From the NCBI RefSeq assembly GCF_904849725.1, contig NC_058519.1, forward strand, positions 183,819,703-183,883,702: a stretch of 64,000 nucleotides of DNA. Direction: 5' to 3'. Of the stretch, positions 12,656 to 23,374 are shown piece by piece. The notes under the pieces were generated by a model. It saw only the letters and a list, made by a program, of their open reading frames with translations. It made no database searches and was not told where the DNA came from. A program made the position numbers and the translations under genes. Source of the DNA: Hordeum vulgare subsp. vulgare (lineage: Eukaryota > Streptophyta > Magnoliopsida > Poales > Poaceae). The first letter of the stretch is position 1. Every line of letters begins with the position of its first letter.

Positions 12656-12731
12656 AAAAGGGGCGCCGAGGGAGTCGAAACCACGACGTGCAACGGACAA
12701 CAACAACGCACTACCACTAGGCTACCCATTG
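12656..12731 (-). other. tRNA-like segment 2 in the solo LTR
   Basis: On the minus strand, TAGCCTAGTGGTA (12724-12712) matches the A-box. GGTTTCGACTCC (12682-12671) is close to the B-box. The spacing from A-box start to B-box end is 54 nt, essentially that of a real tRNA. TTTT follows at 12659-12656. The acceptor stem is not recognisable. It lies about 75 bp from tRNA-like segment 1, in the same orientation. Confidence 0.5.
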
Positions 12732-13388
12732 ACTCTTGACAGAGAAGGGGGCTCTGCTCATTTTAGCAACCCCTTCGGGATCCACTTCTGACCCAAAGTG
12801 GCCGAAACAGGGGAGCCACATCGCCGGCGACACAAGCTAAATCAGCCAACGGCTCATCGATGGCAGGATGCCCTGGCACCCACGGTTCCATTTCTACACC
12901 TATCGTGCCTTGGGAAGGCCTACAGCTACGGGAGCACGCTGCACGGCGGCTCCGCCGACAGGGAACAACACGGCGACCAAACCACGGATCCTACGCTCGA
13001 TCGATGACAGGGAAGGGGGAAGGAAGGCTCTGCTCACCCAACGAACGAAGAAGCCGATCCTGGTCGGAGAGGGAGCAGGGGAAGAAGAGGAGGAAGCCGT
13101 GTCGAGGAACATCGTCGAAGCAGAGGGGCCATCGTCGAAGCAGGGGAAGAAGAGGCGATGCAGTCGTCCTAGCTGCGGGAATGGACTCCATGGAGATCCT
13201 GCGAGCTCGACGAAGCCTTTGAGAGGAAGCAGAGGCACAGCTACAACGGCGACAAGCTTCTTCACAGACCGGCCATGGCGGAAGCGCCGATCCTCTTACC
13301 TGAGGTCGTAGACAAAGAGAGAGGGAGATGGGGAAGAAGTGGTGGCGGAGGAGGAGGAACCCTAGGTTCGGCACGGACGCCAAGGGGG

Positions 13389-13396
13389 ATTAAATA
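13389..13396 (-). promoter_or_regulatory. Putative TATA box of the solo LTR
   Basis: The minus strand reads TATTTAAT with GC-rich sequence on both sides. Downstream on the minus strand comes a long R/U5 that contains the tRNA-like pair. Confidence 0.4.
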
Positions 13397-14226
13397 CGGG
13401 AAGGAGGAGGAGAGGGACGCGCCGCGGCCCTATGCACGAGGGAGCTCTGGTGGAAAGCGAGAGGGGAAGAGGAATGGGACGGTGAGAGTGGGTGCGAGGT
13501 GCCGTGCTGGAAAGAGCACGAAGAGGGACGCGCCCTGGGCTGCTTTGCGGGAGAGAGCAGGGAGTTGGGCCGGCTTGTGGGAGGAAGCCCACAAGGTGGC
13601 GCAGAATAGATGGAAATAATTCCCTGGCCCTTTCTAATTACAGAAAAAGACTAGAGAAGAGAAGAATGTACAGACAAATCTATAACTGATAAAAATAAAA
13701 CTAGCACACCCCTGATCATGATAAATCATGGCCTATTTGAATAAAATGGAAAAGAAATACTTGGGGCAAATAAATGTTTACAAAACAGCAATTGTTTGAT
13801 CTGTTTTGTAGTTAATTGCACCTTTTAAACACACATTCAAAACAGCAATACCACCTCTCCACATCCATCACAAAACATGCAAAAACATGGGCATTTTTTA
13901 AATCAGGAAAGGAACAACTGGAAAATGAGCTTGAGAGAATAAAGAGGGAGAAGTTTTGAAATCTTATGCAAACCACGAGTACTACCTACTACCATCTACA
14001 TCCACCTCATCCACACATCCAACATCACACAAACACAAACACCACAAAGATCACCAAGCAAATAACACCATGTAATGATATGGAATGCATGCATGCAAAA
14101 GAGAAATAAACAAGGGGAGCTTCACATGAAATATCACATTGCATATCCTCATGCCAATGACAAGTTTGACCCACATGAAGAAGGTTCCAGAAAGGAAAGG
14201 TTACACACTTGGGGCATTACAGCGTG

Positions 14227-14643
14227 TCTCGTGGCCCAAAGGCTAGATGGCGGTTCAAGAGGTCGTACGGTTGAGGATTACCAAGGGAGTTCCCAACCGT
14301 GGAGAGCACGACGACTTAGAGATAAGGAAAGCCATGAGGAGTAGCATGGCAGGACTTTGTAAACCTTAGGGCCTCGACCTGTATATAAAGGCGAGTCCCG
14401 GGGAAAGGTCAGGCGAGTTAGAGAGAATCAAGAGCTAGGTCAGGCGAGTTACGCCCTCCTTGTAATTGAAACCACCATTAATCCACACAAAGCAGGACGT
14501 AGGCTTTTACCTCCTCACGAGGGGCCGAACCTGGGTAAATCCGAGTCTCGCTTTTGCTCACCCCCTTCGAGTCGCCACCAAGGTGCGATGGCTCCATCTT
14601 TAAGTCCTTTCACGAGGACATCTGCTGTGACAAAACCACGACA
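14227..14643 (+). repeat. Host Tat 5' LTR, second part
   Basis: These 417 bp end CCACGACA and match 47732-48148. They resume the LTR after the solo LTR and the duplicated GCGTG (14222-14226). The LTR leads directly into the PBS. Confidence 0.95.
14382..14390 (+). promoter_or_regulatory. TATA box of the host Tat 5' LTR
   Basis: TATATAAAG is followed by GCGAGTCCCGGGG. The 3' LTR has TATATAAG at the same place (47888-47895). Confidence 0.7.
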
Positions 14644-14645
14644 GT

Positions 14646-14662
14646 TGGCGCCCACCATGGGG
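14646..14662 (+). promoter_or_regulatory. Primer binding site of the host Tat element
   Basis: TGGCGCCCACCATGGGG begins two bases after the LTR. TGGCGCCC... can pair with a tRNA 3' end finishing GGGCGCCA and is the usual PBS type of grass Tat elements. It overlaps the ATG of the first gag frame at 14657. Confidence 0.8.
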
Positions 14663-15751
14663 CTAGCGTACGGTGGAGTTGAGTTCTCGAAGGGAGCCCT
14701 ACCGGGGTTAGAAAGCTATGCGGTTGGCATCATGACGAAGAGCCGCCGCGGGAGGTACTACATCGACAACTCGCTGTGGGAGCCGGAAGCCGATTCAGTC
14801 AAATCTGGCAACCGAGTCCCCTTCGGCAAAATTAACATCTTCATCGGCATGATTGGGACGCCCGTGCCCGAGCCAGACACCTCCACCCACATCGTCGAGC
14901 CGGCTAGGTACGTACTCCCCATCACACGGCAGGACAGGAGTCGCCACGCCTTCGTCGGTTTTATGCAAGGAAACGAGGTACAAGACGAAGTGGCGGTCCA
15001 GGAGATCACTTCGGTCAATTTCGACGGTGAGTCATCCATGCGTGAGACAGATTCAATCCACCCTCTCCAGGAGGGTCAACTCGGAGGGATGTCGTTGGAA
15101 ATGGAGCCCGAGGTCTTCGAGAGGTCCCGTCGACAAATCACCATCTACATTGCGGGGTCAGCGCAGCCTCAGCAAAATCCAACCGGCAACAACGAGACCG
15201 GTGGGATGTCCAAACCTCCAACGCAGACCAGGACGGAATTAGCGGCGGAGGTCGCCAGCCTAATGGCAACCACCGTCGCGTCCGAGAATCATGAGTCTGT
15301 CAACGCCGAGTTAGCCAAGTTGCAGGAGGCAATGGCCAAGGCGCAGCAGGACATGGAAGCAGAAGCCGCGAGGGTGGAGATGCAGCAAGCCGCGATCGCA
15401 GCTGAGGCGGAGCGGTTGAACACCGAAGGCTGGCGGCTCGAGAGACAGCATCACGTGTCCGACGCCGTTCGCCAAAGAAGGCACCACGGGCGAATCCTGG
15501 CCGACTTACATCCAACTCGCCTTTTCGACACCCCCGCACCACCGGGGCGGGTCCTGGTCGGCCTTTACAAACTGTTCCAAGGGGAGGTCCGGTTCCACCG
15601 CTCAGTCCACCGCCGCCTCAACCAATGGATGCCCATGCGACACGCTTTCATACGCCACGGGGTCACTTCTCGAATCCCGTGGACAATCTGCTGGTGGCAA
15701 CCCGCCACTTGGAGTCCCTGCCGATTAACGAAAACTGTCTGGCTGAGATAG
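14657..15751 (+). pseudogene. gag: Tat gag, N-terminal region
   Basis: The frame opens at ATG 14657, inside the PBS. The same frame also extends back into the LTR, but a start there is unlikely. The N-terminal part carries a conserved-looking Tat leader with RRGRYYIDNSLWEPE near residues 31-45 and STHIVEPARYVLP. Residues about 215-275 form an Ala/Glu-rich coiled coil. The frame loses sense after roughly 15540, and the continuation is in another frame from about 15625, so there is at least one frameshift. The product would form the particle core around the element RNA. Confidence 0.7.
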
Positions 15752-16764
15752 AGGCCAAAAACGCCATCGAGATGCTAAAAACGGCCATGGTCCAGCACGT
15801 GCAGTACTGTCATAGCCTCGATCGACTGCACTGCATGCCTCAGGCGAGCCACACCGGCACTCGCCATGAGGACTTACCCGCGGTAACCAGCGGGCCGTGG
15901 CGACTCCCACGACGTAACCCGCTCGGGATGCCCGACACGCGAGCTAAAGATATCGTGGACGCGGCACGAGCTGCGCGTCAAATAGAGACAGCAACCGCGG
16001 CGGGTCAGGTCTACCCGGCTTACACGTCGTCACCTCCCACGCCCCCGGATGTCGGAGGCAAGCACATTGGTGTGTCGTGTCTTGCACCAGTTCTACGCAA
16101 CGAACGAATGCCGAAGGACTTCAAAGGGCCTCGGAAGGTCCCCAATTAATTGCCGGATCTCAAACCAGGGTCATGGATCGAGAGCTACGAACTCGCGATG
16201 GACATGCTCGACGTAAACGAGGCGGTTTGCCCTAAGTACTTCACTATGATGCTCGAAGGGACGGCACGTGCGTGGTTGAAAAACTTGCCGCCCAACTCCA
16301 TTAGCACTTGGGCGGAGCTAAAGGAGCGCTTTATCAGGAATTTCAGAGGGACTTGCAAACGCCCGATGACCATCATCGACCTACAGCACTGTGTTCAGCG
16401 GCCGAATGAGTCGGCCCATCATTCGACCCGGCAGGCCGCGGAAGTTATTCATTCATCAGAATGCATCTCGGCGGCTCAGGCGGTGTTGATCCTGGAGAAG
16501 AAATGTCCTTACGAGCCTCTGGTACTAAAGCTAGGGCGGCTTAAGCGGAAAGTACTGTACATGGACGAATTAATGGAAACCCTTACTAGGTATGCTGAGT
16601 CGGACGACACCAAGGATCCCGGGGAGGACGACGGCAAAGTTAGTACCTCCAGGAAGGGCGAGTTACACAAGGGCCATTCTCAGTTTCAGGGCCTCGGGCA
16701 ATCACCACCATGGCGGGCACGGCAAAAAGATACAACAGGAGGGTCCTACAGAATTTGTCGCTAA
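15625..16764 (+). pseudogene. gag: Tat gag, central domain with an in-frame stop
   Basis: This frame continues gag and holds the plant retrotransposon gag domain (PF03732 type): TARAWLKNLPPNSISTWAEL lies at about 16264-16323, followed by a helical region. A TAA at 16147-16149 splits it. The frame ends in a frameshift around 16750, and the next frame takes over. It lies between the N-terminal gag region and the protease. Confidence 0.75.
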
Positions 16765-17182
16765 TACTAATACCGGCAACAGAAATCCGCGCCAGGAAAA
16801 GCGGGGCTTTAGTGGGAAAAAACCGCGCAGTTATCACGAGATGCTCAAAGGCCCTTGGCCGCAGGACGCCACGACGGAAGGACCGGCGACTCACTCTTGG
16901 GAGGACTGCTACACGATGCAGGAATTCTCGGCCGAGGCGCTTAGGAGAGGCCAAGGTGGTGAACACGGCCAGCGACAGGAACAACCCGGTGCATCCGGGT
17001 CCCGCCAGGTCCCGTTCGATGGTTTTCCTAACCTAGGACCGCAGGGCGGGTCACAGCCCAATGCTGGGCAGTACCAAGTTCACAATCAGCAGTACCACCC
17101 GTCGGGAGTATTCCAGCAAACCCCCCCCCCCCCCGCAAGGGAATACCCAGCGACAGGAAGATCGTGGCGGGTTCTAGAATAA
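16750..17182 (+). pseudogene. gag: Tat gag, C-terminal region
   Basis: Reading resumes in a third frame, with SYHEMLKGPWPQDA and SWEDCYTMQEF, then a Gln/Gly/Pro-rich tail. A run of 14 C at 17121-17134 lies in the proline-rich tail and is a likely slippage or length-polymorphic site. The frame stops at 17180-17182, before the protease. Confidence 0.6.
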
Positions 17183-17213
17183 CCCCAAACAATTGAAGAG
17201 CGGGTAGTATCAC

Positions 17214-17972
17214 GTGTTCACCACCAGCACCTGTAAGCGCGATCATGAGGTGAAGCATAGAACCTTCAGCATAGCTGAGCCGGTGCTCCCCTGGTACCTT
17301 CACTGGTCTGAACAACCCATAACCTGGAGCAGGGAAGACATCCGCACCCCCCCCCCCCCCCGAGTAGACAACCCTGGCGACTTGGCTTTTGTTGTGGACG
17401 GAGGCAGCAGCATCAACATCTTATATTTCGACACTTTCTGACGGATAAACTCTTGGAAAAAGACCTGATGCCATCATCCACGGTTTTCCACGGCATCGTC
17501 CCCGGTAAGTCGGTATACAATTGGGCGGATTAAACTTAACGTAGCCTTTGGCACGGAGTCGAATTACAGGAGCGAGTCTCTCTTGTTCGAAGTGGTCAAA
17601 ATCAAGAGCCCCTATCATGCATTGTTTTGACGGCCAACGTACGCCAGATTCATGGCCCAGCCATGCTATGTCTATCTCAAACTCAAGATGCCCGGCCCTA
17701 AGGCTCCTATTACCATCAGCAGAGATAGGAAGATAGCTCAAGAATGTGAAGAAGGAGACACGGCTTATGCCGAGTCGGCTTGCGCGGCTGAGGAGCTCAA
17801 GTTTCACCAAGGTAAAGTTGACCCGGCATACATGACGCCGCTCAAGAGACCGACCATCGATTCTGAGCCGCGCCTCAAGTTTAAACCAACGGACGACACT
17901 AAGGTTATAGACTTCACACCTGGCGGCTCCACCAAGCAGTTCACTATTGGGGCGGGTCTCGACCCCAATTAG
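17214..17972 (+). pseudogene. Tat aspartic protease region
   Basis: FVVDGGSSINILY near 17390-17430 is the protease active-site segment. Plant Tat proteases commonly have DGGS where retroviral ones have DTG or DSG. A run of 15 C at 17347-17361 precedes it. Stops and frameshifts occur right after (17439-17441 and beyond), and the linker to RT reads in the frame of 17652-17972 with GGSTKQFTIGAGLD near its end. The protease would cut the Gag-Pol polyprotein; this copy cannot make it. Confidence 0.6.
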
Positions 17973-18056
17973 GAAAGCGCGCTCATCGAAATCATCCATG
18001 AGAATCGGGACATCTTTGCATGGAAACCTTCTAACATGCCAGGTGTACCGTGAGAA

Positions 18057-18833
18057 TTGGCAGAGCACCATCTTAATACTCACCCTAAAGTTAATCTAGT
18101 TCGACAGTACCATCGTAGGTTTAATGAAGAGCGTCGTAAGGCGATTGGAGAGGAAGTAGCCCGGCTCCTGGCCACCGGGTTTATCATTGAGGTTTTCCAT
18201 TCTGAATGGCTGGATAACCCGGTCCTGCTGCTAAAAAAGAACGACACTTTCCGCATGTGCATCGACTATGCTGACCTCAACACAGCCTGTCCGAGATATC
18301 CCTTTGCCCTCCCCCGCATTGATCAAATTATTGATTCGACGGCGGGTTGCGAACGTTTGTGTTTCTTGGACGGTTATTCGGGATACCATCAGATCAAGAT
18401 GGCGGTGGAGGATCAGGAGAAAACATCCTTCATAACCCCATTCGGGGCCTTCTGTTATGTGTCTATGCCATTTCGGCTCAAGAGTGCGGGGGCAACTTAT
18501 CAGCGTTTCATCCAAAACTGCTTGCACAACTAGATAGGTCGTAATGTCCACGCTTATGTGGATGACATAGTGGTCAGGTCCCGCCAAAAAGAATCGTTCC
18601 TGGAGGATCTCAAGGAAACCTTTGACAACCAGCGTGTTTACCAGATGAGGCTTAACCCCACCAAGTGCGTTTTTGGTGTCCCTGCGGGGAAGTTATTGGG
18701 TTTCTTGGTATTAGAGCGTGGCATTGAAGCCAACCCGGACAAGATCGAGGCAATTACCTCATTGGGGAAGCAGGCCAACATTAACCACAAGATCGAGACA
18801 AGATCAAATCGCATCTCTGAGCCGCTTTATTAG
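18057..18833 (+). pseudogene. pol: Tat reverse transcriptase
   Basis: The RT fingers and palm are clear: LDGYSGYHQIKMAVEDQEKT gives the first catalytic Asp, and AYVDDIVV (about 18552-18575) is the YxDD motif. An in-frame TAG at 18531-18533 lies just before YVDD, where Gln (CAG) is conserved in the family. The frame decays at about 18780-18833, in the RT thumb/connection. Downstream come RNase H, a second RNase H and integrase in the usual order. Confidence 0.9.
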
Positions 18834-18867
18834 TCGCCTCGGGGAGAAGGCCATCCCTCTCTGTTAG

Positions 18868-19361
18868 TTGCTCAAGAAAAGTGATCGTTTTGTGTGGACA
18901 GACGAAGCCGACGAAGCTTTTGAAGCCTTGAAGCAGCATTTAGTTAACCCGCCAGTGTTGGTGGCTCCGGCGGATAAGGAACCTATGGTCCTGTACATTG
19001 CAGCCAATTCCAAGGCAGTCAGCATGGCAGTAGTTCTCGAGTGGAAGGAAGAAGGGAAGGAGTATCCGGTCCAGCGACCGGTGTATTTCATCAGCAAGTT
19101 CCTCACCCTCTCCAAGAAGCGTTACCCATATTGGTAGAAGCTTGTTTTTGGGGTGTTTATGGCGAGTCGGAAGCTGAAGCACTACTTCCAGGAACACCCG
19201 ATCACGGTCGGCAGTTCCGCCCCCTCGGCGACATCATACAGAATCGAGAGGCCACCGAACGGATTGCCAAGTGGGCCATCCAGCTTGGATCTAATCATGT
19301 GCGGTATATGCCTCGGACGGCCATCAAATCTAAAGCACTCGTGGATTTCATCAATGACTAG
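18868..19361 (+). pseudogene. pol: Tat first RNase H (retroviral type)
   Basis: The segment reads LLKKSDRFVWTDEADEAFEALKQH and then an RNase H-like stretch ending MASRKLKHYFQEHP. It is bounded upstream by TAG at 18865-18867 and split by TAG at 19135-19137 (PYW stop KL, where the family has Gln). It ends with TAG at 19359-19361, where Trp is usual. The catalytic Asp expected near VLYIAANSK is Ala, so the domain would be inactive even without the stops. Confidence 0.75.
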
Positions 19362-20021
19362 ACCGAGTTAAAAATACCGGAGGAGAGGCCTGATCATACT
19401 TACTGGACCATCCATTTCGACGGGTCCAGGCAATTGGAAGGATCAGGGGCTGGCGTGGTGATAACTTCACCTCAAGGTGATAAGTTTTGCTATGTCCTTC
19501 GGCTCATGTTTCCATGCACCAATAATGAAGCGGAGTATGAAGCTTTGCTCCATGCTTTGCGACTCGCCAAAGAGATGAACCTCACGCGAGTCAGGTGTCT
19601 AGGTGATTCAGATCTGGTGGCACAGCAGGTTTCTGGCACCTGGGATTCACGAGTCCCTTTGATGGCGGCTTACAGACGAGCTGTGTCAGATGTAGCGGGT
19701 CACTTTAATTGTTATTAAGTGGATCACATCGATCGGCGACTTAACAAAGCAGCGGATGCCCTTTCCCGACACGGTTCACAACGTAAGCCAGTTCCTCCCA
19801 ATGTCTTTTTGGATGTATTGCATAACCCCTCGGTAAAACTGCCTTCAGAGGAAGATTTAGCGGTACCGGACCCCGAGTCTCAACTCGTGGCGGCTCTTCA
19901 TGCTACTCCATTCTGGGCGACTCCTTACATGGCATATCTCACCAGAGGCGAGTTGTTAGCTCACCAAATCGTCCGTCGGTGTAAATCCATAGTCATACAC
20001 AATGGCGAGTTACATAAGTGA
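19362..20021 (+). pseudogene. pol: Tat second RNase H (archaeal-like, aRNH)
   Basis: WTIHFDGSRQLEGSGAGVV, NNEAEYEALLHALRLA and GDSDLVAQQVSG supply the Asp, Glu and Asp of a ribonuclease H fold. A further Asp lies in the ADALSRHG segment. An extra archaeal-like RNase H between the first RNase H and integrase is a known mark of the Tat lineage. A TAA at 19716-19718 splits it. The part after about 19800 is a linker towards integrase. Confidence 0.8.
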
Positions 20022-20072
20022 AGCACCTCGGGGGTATTTCAAAGATGTGTCTCTCCTGATGTATGATCCTCA

Positions 20073-21119
20073 ATGAGATTCACGCGGGCGACTGTGGTCA
20101 TCATGCTGGGTCCCCGATCCTTGGTTTCTAAGGCCTTCAGACATGGGTTCTATTGGTTGACGGCTCACGCAGATGCAGAGGAGATCGTTCGCCGATGTGA
20201 TGGCTGCCAAAAATTTGGACGCCAGATGCATGTGCCGGCTCAGGAATTGTGGATGATACCAATCACTTGGCCGTTTGAAGTTTGGGGGCTTGATATGGTT
20301 GGTGCTTTCAAGATTTTTTCCACTAAAAAGTCTCACCTATTGGTGGCGGTTGACAAATTTAGCAAGTGGGTGGAGGCGGAACCTGTTAGCAACTGTGATG
20401 CAGATATGGCCGTCAAATTCTTGAAGAAACTAATTTTCAGATTCGGATATCCCCATAGTATCATTACTGACAATGGTACTAATCTATCCAAAGGTGCAAT
20501 GCAAGAGTTTTGTTCTCGAGAGCAGATCCAGCTTGATGTTTCCGCGGTTGCACATCCCGAGTCTAATGGGCAGGCGGAGAGGGCGAATCAGGAAATATTG
20601 CGGGGGATTAAGCCTCGGCTCATGGTACCTTTGGAACGTACTCCAAGATGTTGGGTGGAGGAGCTGCCGTCAGTACTATGGAGTATCAGGACAACTCCAA
20701 ATCGCTCCACGGGTTTTACTCCTTTCTTTCTGGTCTACGGAGCAGAAGTGGTGTTACCAAGTGACATCAACCACGATTCCCCACGAGTCGCCGCCTACGT
20801 GGAACAGGACAACGAGCTGGCGCGACAAGACTCGCGAGGCGCTTTGGAGGAGGAACATGACTTGGCCGCATCACGATCGGCGATTTACCAACAAGACTTG
20901 CGACGTTACCACAGTCGCCGGGTCAAGAGCCTAACTTTCCAAGAAGGCGACTTGGTGCTCCATTTGATTCAAGATCATACTGGTACGCACAAGCTATCAC
21001 CTCCGTGGGAAGGACCGTTTGTCATCATTAAGGCTCTTCGGAACGGCTCATATTACTTGGTGGATCTTCGCCCAGATCGGCCAACCACAGAGGTTGAGAA
21101 ACTCGCCCCTGGAACATAG
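20073..21119 (+). CDS. pol: Tat integrase, longest intact frame of the element
   Basis: The 348-residue frame has the C-terminal half of the zinc-binding region (CDGCQKFG, residues 42-49) and the core catalytic triad Asp74 (GLDMVG), Asp133 (TDNGTN) and Glu169 (NGQAERANQ), with 35 residues between the last two, as expected for D,D35E integrases. The C-terminal region contains GPFVIIKALRNGSYYL. The N-terminal His residues of the zinc finger fall in another frame upstream of 20073, so the start shown is only the first ATG of the open stretch, not the native start. There is no chromodomain, as expected for Tat. Confidence 0.88.
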   Translation: MRFTRATVVIMLGPRSLVSKAFRHGFYWLTAHADAEEIVRRCDGCQKFGRQMHVPAQELWMIPITWPFEVWGLDMVGAFKIFSTKKSHLLVAVDKFSKWVEAEPVSNCDADMAVKFLKKLIFRFGYPHSIITDNGTNLSKGAMQEFCSREQIQLDVSAVAHPESNGQAERANQEILRGIKPRLMVPLERTPRCWVEELPSVLWSIRTTPNRSTGFTPFFLVYGAEVVLPSDINHDSPRVAAYVEQDNELARQDSRGALEEEHDLAASRSAIYQQDLRRYHSRRVKSLTFQEGDLVLHLIQDHTGTHKLSPPWEGPFVIIKALRNGSYYLVDLRPDRPTTEVEKLAPGT

Positions 21120-22285
21120 CCCATCTGTGGCCTTACTACACTTAGAGCCATGAGCTCCCCTTTTCTTTACCAGTTTTCAGAAAATTGTAATCCATAAATT
21201 ATGAAAGCAATAAAGCCGGCACCCACGAATTTCAGGGTCCTTTGCCGTTTCAGCTTTTGAAAGCATGAGTCTTTATTGATCTATAAGTCATCCAAACATG
21301 GACGCTATCAAAGTCAAATAGCGTAAGTCGCCATGCTGCACTTACTTCAAAACTAGGCTTTCATAAAGCCAAAGAGGACCAACGTTGCCATGTCGCACGG
21401 TTCAAACATAGGCGCCTTATGTGGTTTTGAGAATTAAGTCGGCTTACTTGGGGGCTACTAGTCCCTAAGTCGTTTCGCTGTAAGAGCATATACGCTTCTG
21501 TGATCCTATGCCCGGCTTTTTCATGAATCATAGGTCACTTGGGGGCTTCCACTCATTGAGTTCAGCCTGAATACCCTCTTGACTAGCGAAAAAGTACCGC
21601 ATTACAAATGGTTATACTAGACTATGTGTTGAACAAGTCGCCACATGGACCTATGTACTGAGGGCAAGTCAATCCGTTATATGGACCCAGAACACGCCTT
21701 GGTTAAAACATAAAAGGTACCGGCCAGAGTAACACATGGGAAATAGAGAAACCATTGGTTCATTGAACCTGCTTCACGGAAGCTTCACTCGCGCCTGATC
21801 ATCCGGTCTGAAACAACAAGGCTTTTTGCAAAAGCTTTCTAAGGGTAACACTAGAGTTTTGCAAACTCGTCTTATCCTATCGTAACTCACTGATTCGATA
21901 AAATTTAATTTCTTGATGGCAAGACCACAAGGTTTCCTAAATATCTTTGAGTCGGCTTTGGTCATAACTCGCCCCGACTCATTTTTTAACCACTATTTGC
22001 CATAACCCGGGGGGCTGATCTATTCTTTGCCATAACCCGGGGTGGGCTGATCTATTTTTTGCCATAATCCACGGGGTTGGTATATTCTTTGCCATGCACC
22101 CACTGAGTCGGCTCATCTTTTTCTTGACCCATAAGGCGATTCACGCATAGAGTCAAGGATTAAAAGTGGTTCATGAAAGGTTCCATCAACAGGTACTACT
22201 GACTGACTGTTGTTCCACAAAATCTAACAAACTATTACATGGCTCACATGGCCAAAGCAGGTTGTATCCCCTAGTGAAGAAATGA
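21120..22285. other. Non-coding stretch between Tat integrase and the antisense gene
   Basis: No convincing gene is seen. It contains a short tandem repeat (about 22002-22100, roughly three units of 35-40 bp with TTTGCCATAACCCGGGG) and many TCGCC/GAGTCGGC words. It probably holds the pol 3' UTR on one strand and the end of the antisense transcript on the other. Confidence 0.6.
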
Positions 22286-23374
22286 TCAATGGATGGGTCA
22301 AGCCGCCTCCGAGTCACCTTGCCTTGAGCTCTCTCCGCCTTCGATCCGTAAGTCACCCAGTTTCCAATTACATTTGGACAGGGCAATGAACTCATCTTCA
22401 TCATCAAGGAAGGGATAAGTCCATATCAAGATCAAAGGGATTCTAGGGTCGACGAGGAACCAAGCTAGCAGTTTCATACGAGGGAGGCGTCACCTTCTTT
22501 TTCTTGTCATCATAGGCGGCTTGGTATTTGCTCAGATCCAAGATGGCTGCCAGTTGAGTCGCCGGAAAGCGAGATTCTATGATAACTTGGTGGTAGTCCA
22601 CCTCGTTGAACTCTGACCCGTCATCCTTCAGCTCAGGGTAGCCGACGGCTATTTCTTCTGGTTTGACCTACGGGGCATAGGCTAAACACCGACTTAGGGT
22701 CTTCAGGATTCCCTTCTGGGCGGCTGATCTTTTTAGTTCCTCTATTTGAGGGGGCAATGTGGACAGATAGCCGAGCATGTGCTTGATGGTTCTAACTGGC
22801 TCCTTGCTGCCCATCACCGCCTTAATCGTCAGCATGCCCCCGGTATATAGCTGCTCGGCGAAAGTATATATAGCCTTCAGCTTCACCATGCATTCGTCTG
22901 GAAGATTGGTGGCTCGTGAACCTACAAAGGACACATCAGTATGTGATATTTTTTTGGGAGACCAGATTATTTCTTTAACAAGGAAAGGGTTAATGTTTAC
23001 CAAACATAGCAATAGTCATGTTGGAAATGTGTTTTTTTAAGCCGGAAAGCTGTTGCTGGGCGGCTTCCAATTTTTCCTCAGCTTGCTCAGCACGCTTGAA
23101 GAGGGCGGCTTGGTCAACTTTGGCTTTCTTCTCCAGCTTTTGGTGGTCAGCCTTCATCCTCTCCAGCTCAGCCAGAACCAAGCGGTATTTTCTCTCCGAC
23201 CCAGATTGTGCATCTTGTTGTTCCGCCAGATTCTTCCTTAAGTCGGCTAAAGCCGACTCAGTCTGGGTCATAGACTCCTGCACGTAAAATTTGGGGAGAC
23301 AAGTTTCAACATTATTGCAAGCAATACTCCTGATACTTGGGGGCTAATGTGTGATTTCTTTCAAAAGTCATACC

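Larger units (their letters stand above)
8976..14221 (-). mobile_element. Solo Gypsy LTR of 5.2 kb inserted in the Tat 5' LTR
   Basis: The insertion begins TGTAACGACTAAG, ends GGGGCATTACA, and is flanked by GCGTG on both sides (8971-8975 and 14222-14226). Read on the minus strand it starts TGTAATGCCCC, like long Tekay-type LTRs. I see no RT, integrase or gag motif in it and no internal copy of its ends, so it is a solo LTR left by LTR-LTR recombination and not a complete element. A TATA-like motif is at 13389-13396 on the minus strand, with a GC-rich leader downstream of it. The short frames at 12800-13690 overlap one another on both strands and look like base-composition artefacts. 9000-12000 shows no gene. 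Confidence 0.88.

Noticed and set aside
12493..12731. Calling the two segments functional tRNA genes
   Set aside because: Acceptor stems do not pair and no clear anticodon arm is visible; kept only as tRNA-like.
12798..13690. Several overlapping frames in the solo LTR
   Set aside because: GC-rich leader with frames on both strands and no recognisable domain.
8976..14221. Complete non-autonomous LTR element instead of a solo LTR
   Set aside because: No internal copy of either end, no PBS or polypurine tract; TG...CA ends and a TSD directly flank it.
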